A DNA stretch of 64,000 nucleotides from Cladorrhinum sp. PSN259. Lineage: Eukaryota; Ascomycota; Sordariomycetes; Sordariales; Podosporaceae. The notes under the pieces are model-generated. The model had not been told where the DNA came from. It ran no database searches and saw only the letters and a list, made by a program, of their open reading frames with translations. The stretch lies in contig MU867097.1 in NCBI GenBank assembly GCA_033725935.1, positions 186,001-250,000 on the forward strand. Direction: 5' to 3'. The translations under genes were made by a program, and so were the position numbers. Each line of letters opens with the position of its first letter. The stretch's first letter is position 1. Shown here piece by piece: positions 1-10,317 of this stretch.

Positions 1-3000
1 ATGGGAGACAATATGGGCAAACAGAAAAAAAGCCCATTAACAACAATCACAGCTTGAGTGTGGCTGAGGGCGAAGCCCAAAAAACGTCACCCGTAGACGA
101 CGACTGGAATTGCCGAGAGAAAAAAAAGGAGGGAACCGCGTGTCCAGTAGGCAACGCGTGGCGGGTGCGACAACGAACAAGAGAATAGAAGAGAAAATGT
201 GTATGGTTGCTTACCCTTCTGTGAAACCCACGATCCAGTTGAATGTTCAAGGTCGCCAAGGCGGTGAGATCGGTTCCTCCGAATTGGAAAAAGAGCAAGT
301 GAAGTAGTGACGCGAGTTGATGGATGTAAGGCAGTTTAGGTCCGGATGGCGTGAACCGCTAATATGCCATACAGAGTTCCGAAATAAAAATAAGAACGCA
401 GGGACGAGAATAGCAGGAACCAAAAAGCTTGTCCCAAAGAACGATGAAGGGTAATGGGTGGCGATAAGTGTCAGATTATCGCATCGGCATTACAACGATC
501 TTGAAGATCGATGAAGCAATGCCAAGGAAAAAGAGAAGACAGGTCGAGACGGATTTAAGCCTAAAAGGGAGATAAGATCAAAAATAAAAAGGAAAGAGAG
601 AGAAAAACCATAAGCCCTCCGCAAGGTGTGTTGTTGTTCGAGAAGGAAAGTAAAGACTAGTCGGACGCCGGCTGCGGTTGCACCTTTCAATATGACGATG
701 ACGGTGATCCTCCTGCCATCCGGGCCTGACTTCCGCCACGTGTGTGGTTGATTGATAGAATAGGGGACTTGTCTCTTCCTCTCACTGTCTCATCCCCTCT
801 ACTACGCCGTATGTACGTGGGGGGTCGACAAAGATCCCGTTAGCCACTGAACATGATCTCTGGTTCCCTCCCCCTTCTCGAAAGAAATGGCGCCAGATGA
901 GGCCATGGCTCTCGGATCAGGGCAGACACACAGCCAATGCAACACCAGTATCTACTGTCCCAAATGTTGCGTTTGTCACACACCAACCGTCCCGGCAAAC
1001 TGATAAGAAACAACAATTGAACTGGTGTTGTTCCGATAACGTTGAGGTACCGAAATGGGGACCGTGCTCCACGGTATGACGCAGGGGGCATCCACCAGTG
1101 ACGACCACAAGAAGTCCAACAATTTGCGCCTCTTCGCGCTTGTTTTCACCTCTGAAGGTCTCATCTCCAATAAAGTCACTTTTTTATTCTTAACTCCTCA
1201 TCAGAACACCCGGCCTTGCCCGCATTCCTGGTCCTTCAGACACACACCATACTACGCTACTACAGTACCCCATCTTCAATTGCTTAAACGCCCTAATGTC
1301 CTACATTTAGCAGTTTTACCCCTCCCATTCTCCCTTCCCCTCTCCTGAACCAGAAGAATCTCCATAAAAGCTCTCCACCGCTTTCGCTTCTTTAGCATCT
1401 TTGCATCTTCTGACACAAGTCCATCCAACCAATCCAATTCCAGAATCCAACCACGTTTGTACTCCGTATGCACATACCTAATCCTGCGGCGCATAAGATC
1501 AGAAAAAAAAAGCAAAGAAAGGGGTTAAAAACGCGGCGTGCGGCGGCCCGGCCGGGGCATGGGATGTGGGGGCCCGCCTGCCTGCCTGTCCGGCCTTCTT
1601 CACCGCCCTCGTCAACTTGACAAAGGTGTCGTCTAATAAGGTTCAGACGACCAACCATCATCCTGCAAAGGCAAACATGCAACACAATCCTTGATGTGTT
1701 GATCTGTAGGGCTGTAAGATGATGTGATGTATGCCGGCCGTAAGCAAGGACAAACCACAAACGAAGACGCGCCACGGCCACGTTTTTTAAAGGTGCAAAA
1801 GGACAGGAGAAGATATGCCCATGTGCGCATTTTCAATCGATTTCCATCACCTCGTTCGCTCTGTTGAATCTCAACCCCGATGAGCCTGGCTGGAACTTAT
1901 CCAACCTCGGTAGCAGCCGTCCGTTCGAGTATCAGAGCCTCGGGAGTTCTCGAGAGATGCATGCGGGGAGCCGGACAGACTACCATTTTGTGGGGAGAGA
2001 GCCCATCTATCCAAAGAGCCGGTTACATTTCATGGAAGGTCCAGTGGGTAAGTCCAGACTATTTTTTCGAAACTCGCGGCTATCTCGACAATTTACACCC
2101 ACGAGTACCTAACCGCCCACGCGTGATGAGAAATCGCTTGTGCACGCGAACAATGTTGTCAGTGAGACTTTTTGCCCAAGCCATTCCTCATCACGCGTGC
2201 CGCCCCTACGTACAGAAATAAAGGTGCTCTGAAGATGAAGATGGTATGTCCCGACAATGAGATGATTCCTCTCCTTTGCTAAGGATACAACTCTCTCTCT
2301 CTCTCTCTCTCTCGCTCTCTTTCTCGCACTTACACTTCTTACGGGCGAGTAATAATTCTCGGACTTAACAATCTTGGCCCAAAACTGAGTTCTTATTTAC
2401 GGCAAGTAAAAATCCGCATCAAAGACCTCCTAGGTAAAACCCACCACACCAATACCAGAATTCTTTACGTACATTAAAAACAATAAAAACCCGCCGCCAC
2501 CTCGAACTTTTCTTAGTTTTGACAAAGATTCCGCCCCCCCCCCCCCAAAAGGCCTAGATAGGACCCATCTCGACTCCTACCTACCCTTCTCCTCATTGGG
2601 CACCAAGGATCTATATATATATATATTTTTTTATAAAAAAAACATCATATTCTTTCAATATATTAAATCTAGATCTCATCTGCCCAACCACAAATCGGAT
2701 CCCAGACACCCAGATCGTAATTAATATCCCCAATAATAAAGTCTTGGATCATTTTTGCAGAAAGGGAAGCCTACTGATCTGTACTCTTTCGCCGCTTCGA
2801 GAGTAGTGCAGTGTAGTGCAGTGTAGGACAAACTTCCGCTCATGCAGGTAACACGCGATTGTAATGCACAACACCCAACGCAATATATGAATCAAGAGTT
2901 CCTCATCCGCAATAAGCGTCACATGCGCCTTTATCTATCCGTGATCCGATCGGATAAGAGCATTCAGTTCATGTCCGTCCATGCCAAGCATCATTCCATT

Positions 3001-3113
3001 CCATCATCATTGCTTCTTTTTGTTGATGTCATCAAACCACGGACCTCATGGTATAATTATAACACATCTCTTGGGATCTAAAGGCCCCCCTTTCCCCTAT
3101 CTTCTACACCACT
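1..3113. other. gene-free spacer at window start
   Basis: No reading frame here looks like a conserved protein on either strand; all are short and low in complexity. The stretch holds a CT microsatellite at 2291-2320, a run of 13 C at 2534-2546 and an AT-rich patch at about 2610-2660. It may include the 3' untranslated region of the proteasome gene that ends at 3114 and flanking DNA of a gene left of the window. Confidence 0.6.
2291..2320. repeat. CT dinucleotide microsatellite
   Basis: About 11 uninterrupted CT units followed by CT-rich sequence with single-base interruptions (TCGC). It lies in a gene-free region. Such pyrimidine tracts are common in fungal promoters and spacers; no neighbouring start codon ties it to a gene. 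Confidence 0.85.
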
Positions 3114-4190
3114 CTACTGGTGCCTCACTTGGTATTCCGTATCCGGCAAGTACAAGTGTCTATCCGCCCCCTTCGCCGTCAACACCACCATACGAATAAC
3201 ACCACCCGAACTACCATCCCACTTGATAGCCTCAGCTAGCGCACCCTTGACGAAGTTGACCGCATCTGCCTCCTCCATACCCTCTTTCCAGTTGGCGTCA
3301 CAATAACCGTAGATATATGTCGAACCTGAACCACCAATGGCGTATGACTGCTTGTGAAGAGACCCGCCGAGGGGAATGCTGTAAACCTGCCCACCGTGAC
3401 GCTCGTCCCAACCTGCAATGATCAGGCCGGCTCTGTATATCCCAGTAATCAGTATACTCCAGCTTCTCCCTGTATTTGTAGATGGTGTCACTCACGACAG
3501 CCTGTCCTTATTCGAATAGCAAATCTCCTGGAAAATGGCCGCGGCCGTCTGTGTCGTCGGGGGCTTGCCATTCATCATGGCGAACAAGCCAAGCTGGTAT
3601 TGGACAATATCGGCGACAGCTTGTGTGTCTGCTGCCGAGCCGGATCTGCAGCACCAGATCGTGTCGGCGACTCGGGTGAGCTTGTCGGTTACGCGGTTGG
3701 CAATGTATGCGCCTGTGGTTGTGCGGGAGTCGGCTCCTGGTGGGGGTGTCAGCGAGAGGGCTAACGAGATACACGGTAGTATTGTCGAACTAACCCAGAA
3801 TAACACCATCCTTGAATGTGACCGCCATGCTATCATCATCGTAGAGTATTAGAACATGTCGTCGGGGGGATGCGCGGGGCTTGGGTGGTGGTCGAGCTTA
3901 CATCGAGGTACCCAGGCTGTTGGAGGGGCTGTTAGTAAACCATATCCCTAACTTGCAACTTGCAGCATGGCAGCAGTCTCGAGAAATAGCCACTTACTTG
4001 ACCTCGCCCTTCTTCAACCGATCCATATCAACATGGATGCCATCTGTAACCAACATTTATATCTCAGCATTCAGGCCGACGAAGACGGGAGATATTGTAA
4101 CAGGGAACCGGACAGGGTGGAGTCGAACTGCCGGGCTGCAACACCATTTCACTGACCTTCGCTCAGACAGCCAGAGTTTCCGAATTCCAT
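3114..4190 (-). CDS. pre3: 20S proteasome subunit beta-1 (caspase-like active subunit)
   Basis: Threonine protease subunit beta-1 of the 20S core particle, cleaving after acidic residues in cytosol and nucleus. I read six exons: 4190-4157, 4043-3998, 3916-3902, 3829-3795, 3736-3496 and 3432-3114. They join in frame to 229 residues, the usual size. The propeptide of 29 residues ends LG before Thr30, giving a mature 200-residue chain starting TSIMAVTFKDG. Catalytic residues of the mature numbering are visible: Thr1, Asp17 (in GADSRTTTG) and Lys33 (in NRVTDK). The GSAADTQA and AIKWDGSSGGVIRMV blocks are typical of Pre3/PSMB6. All five introns are short with GT..AG ends. Exon 3 is only 15 nt and carries the catalytic Thr codon. 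The start ATG at 4190 is the only one giving the conserved DMDRLKKGEV lead-in. Identity is very secure; the exact first exon is slightly less so. Confidence 0.95.
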
Positions 4191-4845
4191 ATTTGATGTT
4201 GTGTGGGGTTGTTGGTTCAAAGATTGATTCTCTCAAGCTTCGGGGAATCGGTTCGCAAGTCGTCAGGATGGGGGCAGTTCGTTTGGGGAAATCGCAAGAT
4301 GTTTCGTCGTTCGTTGTTGGCAGGCGGCGGGAAGCTTGGAGCTACCAAGCTCAAGGCAGCTCAGACACGCGCGTGCGCCTCAACTGGGCTGAAAGCGGGG
4401 TCACGTGAGGGACCGATAACACCGATAAGCTCTTATCATCTTATCGGCCCCGAATGTCATCATGGTAATACCTTACCACTTGCAACAAGGGATAAATAGA
4501 TATAGAAATGCAATACTAGGTAGGGTATAATACGTATACACAATGGTCTGATGCAATCATGGAGATTGCCAGTCTTGGGGTGGAGCTCCGCCGTCCTGGT
4601 ATCCTGGAGTTGGCGATCCAGCATCATGTCCACCCAGCTCTCAGCCGTCCGGGCTAGACAGCAGGCATGAACTCATAGCCGCAAGCTACTGATCAAGAAT
4701 CAAGACTCTCCCAGCTCGTGCTCGTCAGCATCCCAATGTCGGTGGCCTTCCCGAGATTCACAGGACATAATCCAAGACCCCACGGCTCACCCTTCTCTAA
4801 ACAGCACTCCCAACCATCAAAGAAAAGAACTCCCTCCTTATACTC
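4191..4845. other. spacer between pre3 start and erv2 end
   Basis: Contains the promoter of the minus-strand proteasome gene, including a GATA/E-box cluster at 4402-4447, and the 3' flank of the Erv2-type gene. Reading frames seen here are not protein-like. Confidence 0.6.
4402..4447. promoter_or_regulatory. E-box plus GATA inverted repeat upstream of pre3
   Basis: A CACGTG palindrome at 4402-4407 is followed by four GATA cores in about 35 bp. Two of them form a perfect inverted repeat: CCGATAAG at 4422-4429 and CTTATCGG at 4440-4447, with a 10-bp spacer. It lies roughly 210-260 bp upstream of the proteasome start codon. GATA factors of the AreA/Nit-2, WC or Sre type and bHLH proteins bind such cores in fungi; which one, if any, acts here is not known. 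Confidence 0.45.
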
Positions 4846-5637
4846 TCAGCCTCCCCTCGTCAACCCCTCCTCACTCTCAATACTAACCCCCTTCCTCCCT
4901 TCCACTTCCTTCTTCCCACTCCCACTGCCGTTCTTATCTTTTTTCTCCTCGTCACCGCACCCACAATCATAAAAATCCCCAATCTTATTACAATCAAATA
5001 TCTCCTTCTTCAACCTCATATTAACCTCATTATGCACAAAACAAGCCCACCCAGCGGCAGCGTTCCTGCTGCTGACCTGGGGCGGGTACTTGGCCAGCAA
5101 CTTTTGGAAGTGGGACGCGCAGTCGCCGCAGGGGTACAACCTCGCAAAAAGCTGGATATAAGTCTTGAGCGCTAGACTGTCGTCCTTTGTCGGTTCCTCG
5201 GGGAATCGAGCCATCATTGTGTGGAACAATTTCCAGGAGGCGCGGCCTAATTCTGCTCTGTTTTTTGTTGAACAACCACCAAACTCTAGTCAGTTACGCC
5301 AATCTAACCAATTTTACGTTTGCGCCAGCAGGAATACCTTTGTGCTGGGAGGGGAAAAGGGGGAAAAGAGGGAAGAAACAAACTTGGCAGTCGCATTCTC
5401 CAATTTGGGCGCGATCGACCCTCCTTTCAGAATACTATCCGGTACGCCACCTCCTAAATCAACTTTACTTCCCCCTCCTCCTGCACTGTTCCCTCCTGAG
5501 CCTCCTTTGCTGCCATGATTGTTGCTCCATGGCTCGTCCGGTATCCTCCTCGTGTTGGGGCTCGACAAAAAGTACGTCATACCCAAAAAGAGCATGACAC
5601 CCACAAGCATGAGGGTTATGTGTTGTCGCCGCGCCAT
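4846..5637 (-). CDS. erv2: FAD-linked sulfhydryl oxidase, Erv2 type (ER)
   Basis: Erv/ALR-family oxidase that makes disulfides with O2 and FAD and feeds protein disulfide isomerase in the ER. Two exons, 5637-5384 and 5257-4846, give 221 residues. The N-terminus MARRQHITLMLVG leads into one hydrophobic segment (about 7-24), a type II anchor, then a Gly/Ser-rich linker. The Erv fold begins at about residue 86 (AELGRASWKLFHTMMARFP). The active CxxC is C128-G-D-C131 in YPCGDC, and HNEVN holds the FAD-contact region. The shuttle cysteines appear as CGC in FYDCGCGDE, which marks Erv2 rather than mitochondrial Erv1. The tail after it is Lys/Gly/Glu-rich and variable. An earlier in-frame GTG exists, but 5637 is the first ATG. 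Intron 5383-5258 has donor GTTTGT. The gene reads in the same direction as pre3. Confidence 0.93.
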
Positions 5638-6378
5638 TGTAGGCGAAAAGGGGGGAGAATTATTGCCGAAAATAAGCACTACTAGAGGTTGTCTGCAGAG
5701 AGTATCGAGGAGTATAGAATCGATGGAAATTGGGGCTGTCGACCGTGTGGATAAACGAGGCGCCTGCGGACCGTTGCGGAAACTGCTGGAATTAATTAAT
5801 GCTGCAAAAAATACAAAAAGGGAATGACAAGAAGAATAAATGGTCTAAAATATGCGACAACAATGAAAGTGTTCAAGATCAGACGAACTCCTTGTTGTCA
5901 GATGTTACCCATGGCCAATGCGCCCGTGGCTTAGGTGGATGCGACGGATCGCCAGGGGTGTGTGGGGTGATTTTATGTGGGTCCGGCATGCGAGCTGAGA
6001 CATGGGACGTGGAGGGTCCAGTTCCTGCAGGGGCTTGTCTTGGTGGAGCTTGAGTCCATCACCATCAACGTCTCGGAAACAATGCGTCAGATAAGCTTCC
6101 GCAACTGGAGTGAAAGTTAAAGATGATGATATTTCTTAAGAAGAAGACTATCTACCTTATCAATCCTTCATCATCTAGCCTCAGACACCCTTTGCTGTTT
6201 CCGCGCCACCTAATCATGTTGCGCACGCCACTGGCTAATGCGTAGGATGAGCCAAAGGTATGGCATGCTTTCAGTTGTCAACGAAAATTCACCGGCTGTC
6301 TGCTTTGATAACACATGACGATGCTCGGAGGGCGTCTGCTGGGTTGGGGGTGTTTGTCTTTGTTGAACGTCCAAGGAT

Positions 6379-6623
6379 TTAGTCAAAGCCATCAGCGATC
6401 AGCCCCTGAAATAAATTAAGCCAATACTCCAAGCGCTCCTTGACGGCTGCTGGATGGTCGTCCCAATGCAATGAACACCGCTTGTAGCCTCTGACGGTGG
6501 CTGCTTTCATCGTTTGAGCGACGACTTCCACATTGGAAGCGTCATGTGTCATGACCCAGGCAAATAGGGGCTTCGCACAGAGAGCGCCGTAGACAAAACT
6601 GGTCTTGGCTGCGATCCAGGCAT
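6379..6623 (-). pseudogene. fragment resembling AIG2/gamma-glutamylcyclotransferase-like gene
   Basis: One minus-strand frame reads protein-like with no stop from about 6623 down to TAA at 6379-6381. It contains FVYGALCAKPLFAWVM and, further on, VRGYKRCSLHWDDHPAAVK. These resemble the FVYGTL...RGYRR...DYPAIV pattern of the N-terminal half of AIG2-like/GGCT-fold proteins. I find no in-frame ATG before the FVYG block, and the frame stops soon after the PAAVK segment, so the rest of the fold (with its catalytic Glu) is missing. The neighbouring frames do not supply it. It is therefore most likely a truncated relic, or less likely an exon whose partners I cannot see. The family match is from memory of motifs. 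Confidence 0.5.
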
Positions 6624-6920
6624 GGTGTGTGCGATTTGGGTGGTTGTTCTGGTGTGTGTGTGCGTGAGTGAGCGAGGAGAGGCCTGTACTGATTTACGAG
6701 ATCTTCGTTCGGTCTTTTGTGTTTTCTGTCAGGAGCAAGAAATGAAGTTTGAGCCTGAAAATGTAAATACACTTTATACATTTGTTTTTGGGTGGGCTGA
6801 CATGTGACGAGAACTTTATCGTCAAATAAACTGACTTTAGTTAATGTCGTCAGGCCCGAGTGTTTATACTTTGAAGTTAGGTTTCTGAAGTCTCATTGCA
6901 ACCATGAATGCTCCTCAGCG

Positions 6921-7013
6921 GGTGTGTTGAACTGCTGTTCCAGCCATGGCAGCTCTGCAGTGGGTTTGTTGAACTGGAGTTCCAGCTGTGGCAGCTCTCA
7001 GCGAACACAGTGG
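6921..7013. repeat. imperfect direct repeat, about 42-nt period
   Basis: Two copies of a unit containing TTGAACTG..GTTCCAGC..TGGCAGCTCT follow each other. On the minus strand they translate to a repeated peptide of the form SCHxWNSSSTxPL. The copies differ at several positions, so the duplication is not recent. No surrounding gene structure makes this a credible protein. Confidence 0.6.
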
Positions 7014-8223
7014 GATGTGCCAGGCTATGGTCGACTAGGGCTGCGGACGAGCAGTATAGAGCTACAAGGATCAAGAACGGGGTTTTCCAAAGGTGTTTCG
7101 AATGCATGATATAAACAAGGGTACTTGTATCCGAAAGGACTGTAGGTATTACTCAAGGTTGGGTTGTTAAAATGATGTTGAGAAGTTAAAGTTGAAAGTT
7201 GCAGTAAATCGACAGATGCCGATGATGATGGAATCTTCCAAGGGGAGCTAATTCACAGAGGAAGAAACGTCTCAGTCACTCGACCGAACATTTGGAAGTT
7301 TCAACTGGCACGCTCAGGCCGGGCTGCCAAGTACCTACGGCTTCTAGATTGTTGACTCATCGATTCCACGCTGAGGGAAGGAGCCCACACATGGTGGAAG
7401 GAATTAATTGTACCTACAAAATTCTCTCGATCCATGGCATATGCATGTCACAACTGATACCAAGAATGTCTGCAAATTTCAAATCCATACCTATTTTGCT
7501 CCCTTTGATGCTTATCTGGCTGATTTTTATGCCTATTTCATATATTTTTATGCCCCTTTAACTCCCCTTTCGCCTTAGCGCGTTTTTGGTTCCTTTCCAC
7601 CTACCTTAGACATTGATTTCAAATCATCCGGTCTGCAAATGTACTGTCTTCCACCGCGTTGAGCCCTCCCGCCATGGTGACCAAAACAGTTTCATTTGAC
7701 CAAGTCAACTTTCGAGATTATTGATTTTCAAAGGACAATGGTGACCGAGATATCAGCCCTGTTTTGCACTTGTGGTTCGTCTCCAAGGCTTTTAAAGGAC
7801 AGCCTGCGCACCCCATTCCCATTTGCTTACCGAGCGTCGAGGACAAGGCGAATTGGCGATAGCCAACACAAGCTTCACCACTCCTCTGATATCTTCCTTA
7901 TCTTTCAAGATTTGCCTAATCTGCCTCCATTCACCGAGATGTTGTCAGTTGATTTCGGGTTGCCAAGTCTGGAATACCGGTCACAACTATTTCCTCAAAT
8001 GATCAATATTAATGCATCGCCGCAACAGCCCCTGGATAACAGCAATAATAAGCAACATTCCAAGGCGCCAGTGACTCGTTAAACTCATTCAGCCTCACCA
8101 TGTCCCGGCGGCCCAAACCCCAACCCATCGAATACAAAACGGGCAGGTGTCACCTCTTTTATTTGAGCCGTGCCTGTTATTAATCGATATATTCATACAG
8201 CAGAGCACTGAAACGGCACAACC

Positions 8224-10317
8224 ATGCATCGATTCCTGCAGGCTTCAGGGGCTCTTGTGCTCCTGGTTTTCGCAACACCATCTCATTGCTTCAGCTGGAA
8301 GAACAACATACACTTTCCTACATGCTATGCAAACTTCGTCAGCAACATACCACAGAACTGCAGCGACAACAGACAAGTCTGTGTCAACGACACATTCGGA
8401 GACCTCACCCACCCCGGACAAATATACATCACCTACGACACTTGTCTCTCCGAGTGTGGCGATGGATTCGGGCTCTGGGACATTAAGGATGTTCTCCTTA
8501 GAGTTTCTCTCTGGGTTATTCCAGCCATCGTCCTAATTGCGCATTACCACTTTCCACCTCTTGGCGCATTCAACATGATTTGTTCCGTTGCGCATATTGT
8601 CGCCGACCCGATCGATACACTTTGGTGTCTCCTTACTCGCATCACGGTCCGTCAAAAACTGCTGAAGAAAGCCACAGAGTGGAATCTCTTGAGCGCCGGA
8701 GCAATAGCAACTATCTGGTCAACATATGACGAATTCGGTTTTCAGGATCCTTCTGACGATTTCAAAACGGCTTTGGACGGACTGCGGACCGTTTATGGAT
8801 ATTCTAACAACTTCCTGGCGGTCAAGCATGGACAACGTCCAGACAGAAAGATTACTGCTATATCTCTCGAGCCAAAACTCACTCTTGGACAGAGGCTCAA
8901 GGCTTTGTTTGCATACCGTCGTCAACTGCCAGAACATGCGTTAATGGAACAAGCACAGCGCGTGATTCAGGATCTATCCATTGATGAACGTCAAATTCTA
9001 TACCATATCGAACTCACTGCGCAGCGCCTTGTTTTCAATCGAGAGGAATCACTCCTTCCAACATGGATCTCAATATTGGGTCTCATGTCCGCTATGATGG
9101 GTGCCTTCGTGCGAACTTGGTCAGAACGACTCAACAGCCAGACAGCACACACCATTGCCACTGTTACTTTGCTGCTGGTCATTGTTCCCATCGTGAAGTT
9201 GAGTGGGAACCTCGGCGCCTTTACTTCTTCAACTGCACCGATCGATATCATCAACACCCTACGAAAAGACCTCGAAACCGAGCTCTTCCCTGAAGTGGCG
9301 GCGCTATTTCCTCCTTTTAGAAATATTCCTAGCCCGCAGCAACAGCAAACTGCCGGACCATATGCTCCTATACCTTCGCAAGAGGCATTGATCCCACTCA
9401 CATCCCTCCCAATCTCCAAGCAACCGGACACCGACAATCTTCCTCCCGGGCAGTTCTTCCCAAACCAGCGTGCCCTTCTGCTCCTCAATTGGCCACCTAT
9501 CGCTCCATACAAAGGACTTAACAATTGCTATCGACCGTTCAAGACCCTTCCGTCGTCTGCATCCAACTCGCTGCCTCCCTATTGGGTGTCCCTCCTACCG
9601 CTTCCATCATTGGTTATCAACTGGATTTGCTCCATCTACCATCACCGACAACCAATATGCCTCCTCCTGGTATCCGCCATTTGGATCTTAGTATTCTGCT
9701 ATTTACCCGCCCTCCTTATATCTTATCTCACACCGCTGAGAGGTTTTGCTTGCCGCTCACTAGCGTGGACAGTCATTGCCACCTGCTGGCTTTTTACTTT
9801 ATTTACTTCACTCTTGATCAGCTTTCTCCAACATCCTAAGCTGGTTCTCTTCATTCCAGGCTACTCCCGCAGGTATGGCCATGCAGCTCTACCCATTTCC
9901 TCGCTTAGAGCATGGCGCATTACCTGGTTCAGAGATTTTATAATCTCTGCGTTCATCGGCACAGTCGTCGCTGCTCAGCAGTTGGGGCTTTATAATTCTT
10001 GTTATTGCAGGTCGGGGAAGCTGAGTGGAGTTAATCCTAGCTACATAAACTTGAATCCCCTTACAGACGAGCAGTTCATTGAGGGCTGGAAGCTGTGGGT
10101 TCCTACACCTGGGGCTGCCTTTTTGGTGAGTCTTGTTGGGATTTTGATCATTGAGAGGTGGCTGTTCAAGGAAAGTGGGCAACTGTTTGCGAGGGGAAGG
10201 AAAGGGAGGGAGGAGATGCTGGTTTGGGTTGGGTGCTTGGAGGCTCCGAAGGAGGGTTCATCCAGTAGGGTGGGCTATGTGGATGGCGGTGAGGCAGGTA
10301 GAGTACATGTGCCTTGA
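8224..10317 (+). CDS. multi-pass membrane protein of unknown function with secretion signal
   Basis: Single-exon gene of 697 residues that I cannot assign to a named family. Residues 1-22 look like a signal peptide ending near SHC. The next 65 residues form a small lumenal or extracellular domain with about eight cysteines and N-glycosylation sequons (NCS, NDT). Hydrophobic segments are visible at about 89-110, 115-140, 276-297, 310-331, 478-503, 512-535, 569-590 and 630-650. A conserved-looking DPIDTLWCLL follows the second segment. Between segments 4 and 5 lies a long Pro/Ser/Gln-rich loop, probably cytosolic. The C-terminus is Arg/Gly/Glu-rich. The overall plan resembles uncharacterised large membrane proteins common in Pezizomycotina genomes. 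ATG at 8224 is chosen because it starts the signal peptide. The length, the lack of stops and coherent hydrophobic segments make it a real gene. Confidence 0.8.
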   Translation: MHRFLQASGALVLLVFATPSHCFSWKNNIHFPTCYANFVSNIPQNCSDNRQVCVNDTFGDLTHPGQIYITYDTCLSECGDGFGLWDIKDVLLRVSLWVIPAIVLIAHYHFPPLGAFNMICSVAHIVADPIDTLWCLLTRITVRQKLLKKATEWNLLSAGAIATIWSTYDEFGFQDPSDDFKTALDGLRTVYGYSNNFLAVKHGQRPDRKITAISLEPKLTLGQRLKALFAYRRQLPEHALMEQAQRVIQDLSIDERQILYHIELTAQRLVFNREESLLPTWISILGLMSAMMGAFVRTWSERLNSQTAHTIATVTLLLVIVPIVKLSGNLGAFTSSTAPIDIINTLRKDLETELFPEVAALFPPFRNIPSPQQQQTAGPYAPIPSQEALIPLTSLPISKQPDTDNLPPGQFFPNQRALLLLNWPPIAPYKGLNNCYRPFKTLPSSASNSLPPYWVSLLPLPSLVINWICSIYHHRQPICLLLVSAIWILVFCYLPALLISYLTPLRGFACRSLAWTVIATCWLFTLFTSLLISFLQHPKLVLFIPGYSRRYGHAALPISSLRAWRITWFRDFIISAFIGTVVAAQQLGLYNSCYCRSGKLSGVNPSYINLNPLTDEQFIEGWKLWVPTPGAAFLVSLVGILIIERWLFKESGQLFARGRKGREEMLVWVGCLEAPKEGSSSRVGYVDGGEAGRVHVP

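Larger units (their letters stand above)
5638..8223. other. 2.6 kb spacer with gene remnant and imperfect repeats
   Basis: Upstream of the minus-strand Erv2 gene and the plus-strand membrane-protein gene. No intact gene is visible. It holds a protein-like fragment on the minus strand (6379-6623) and a two-copy imperfect repeat near 6920-7013. The last 500 bp are probably the promoter and leader of the gene at 8224. Confidence 0.55.
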
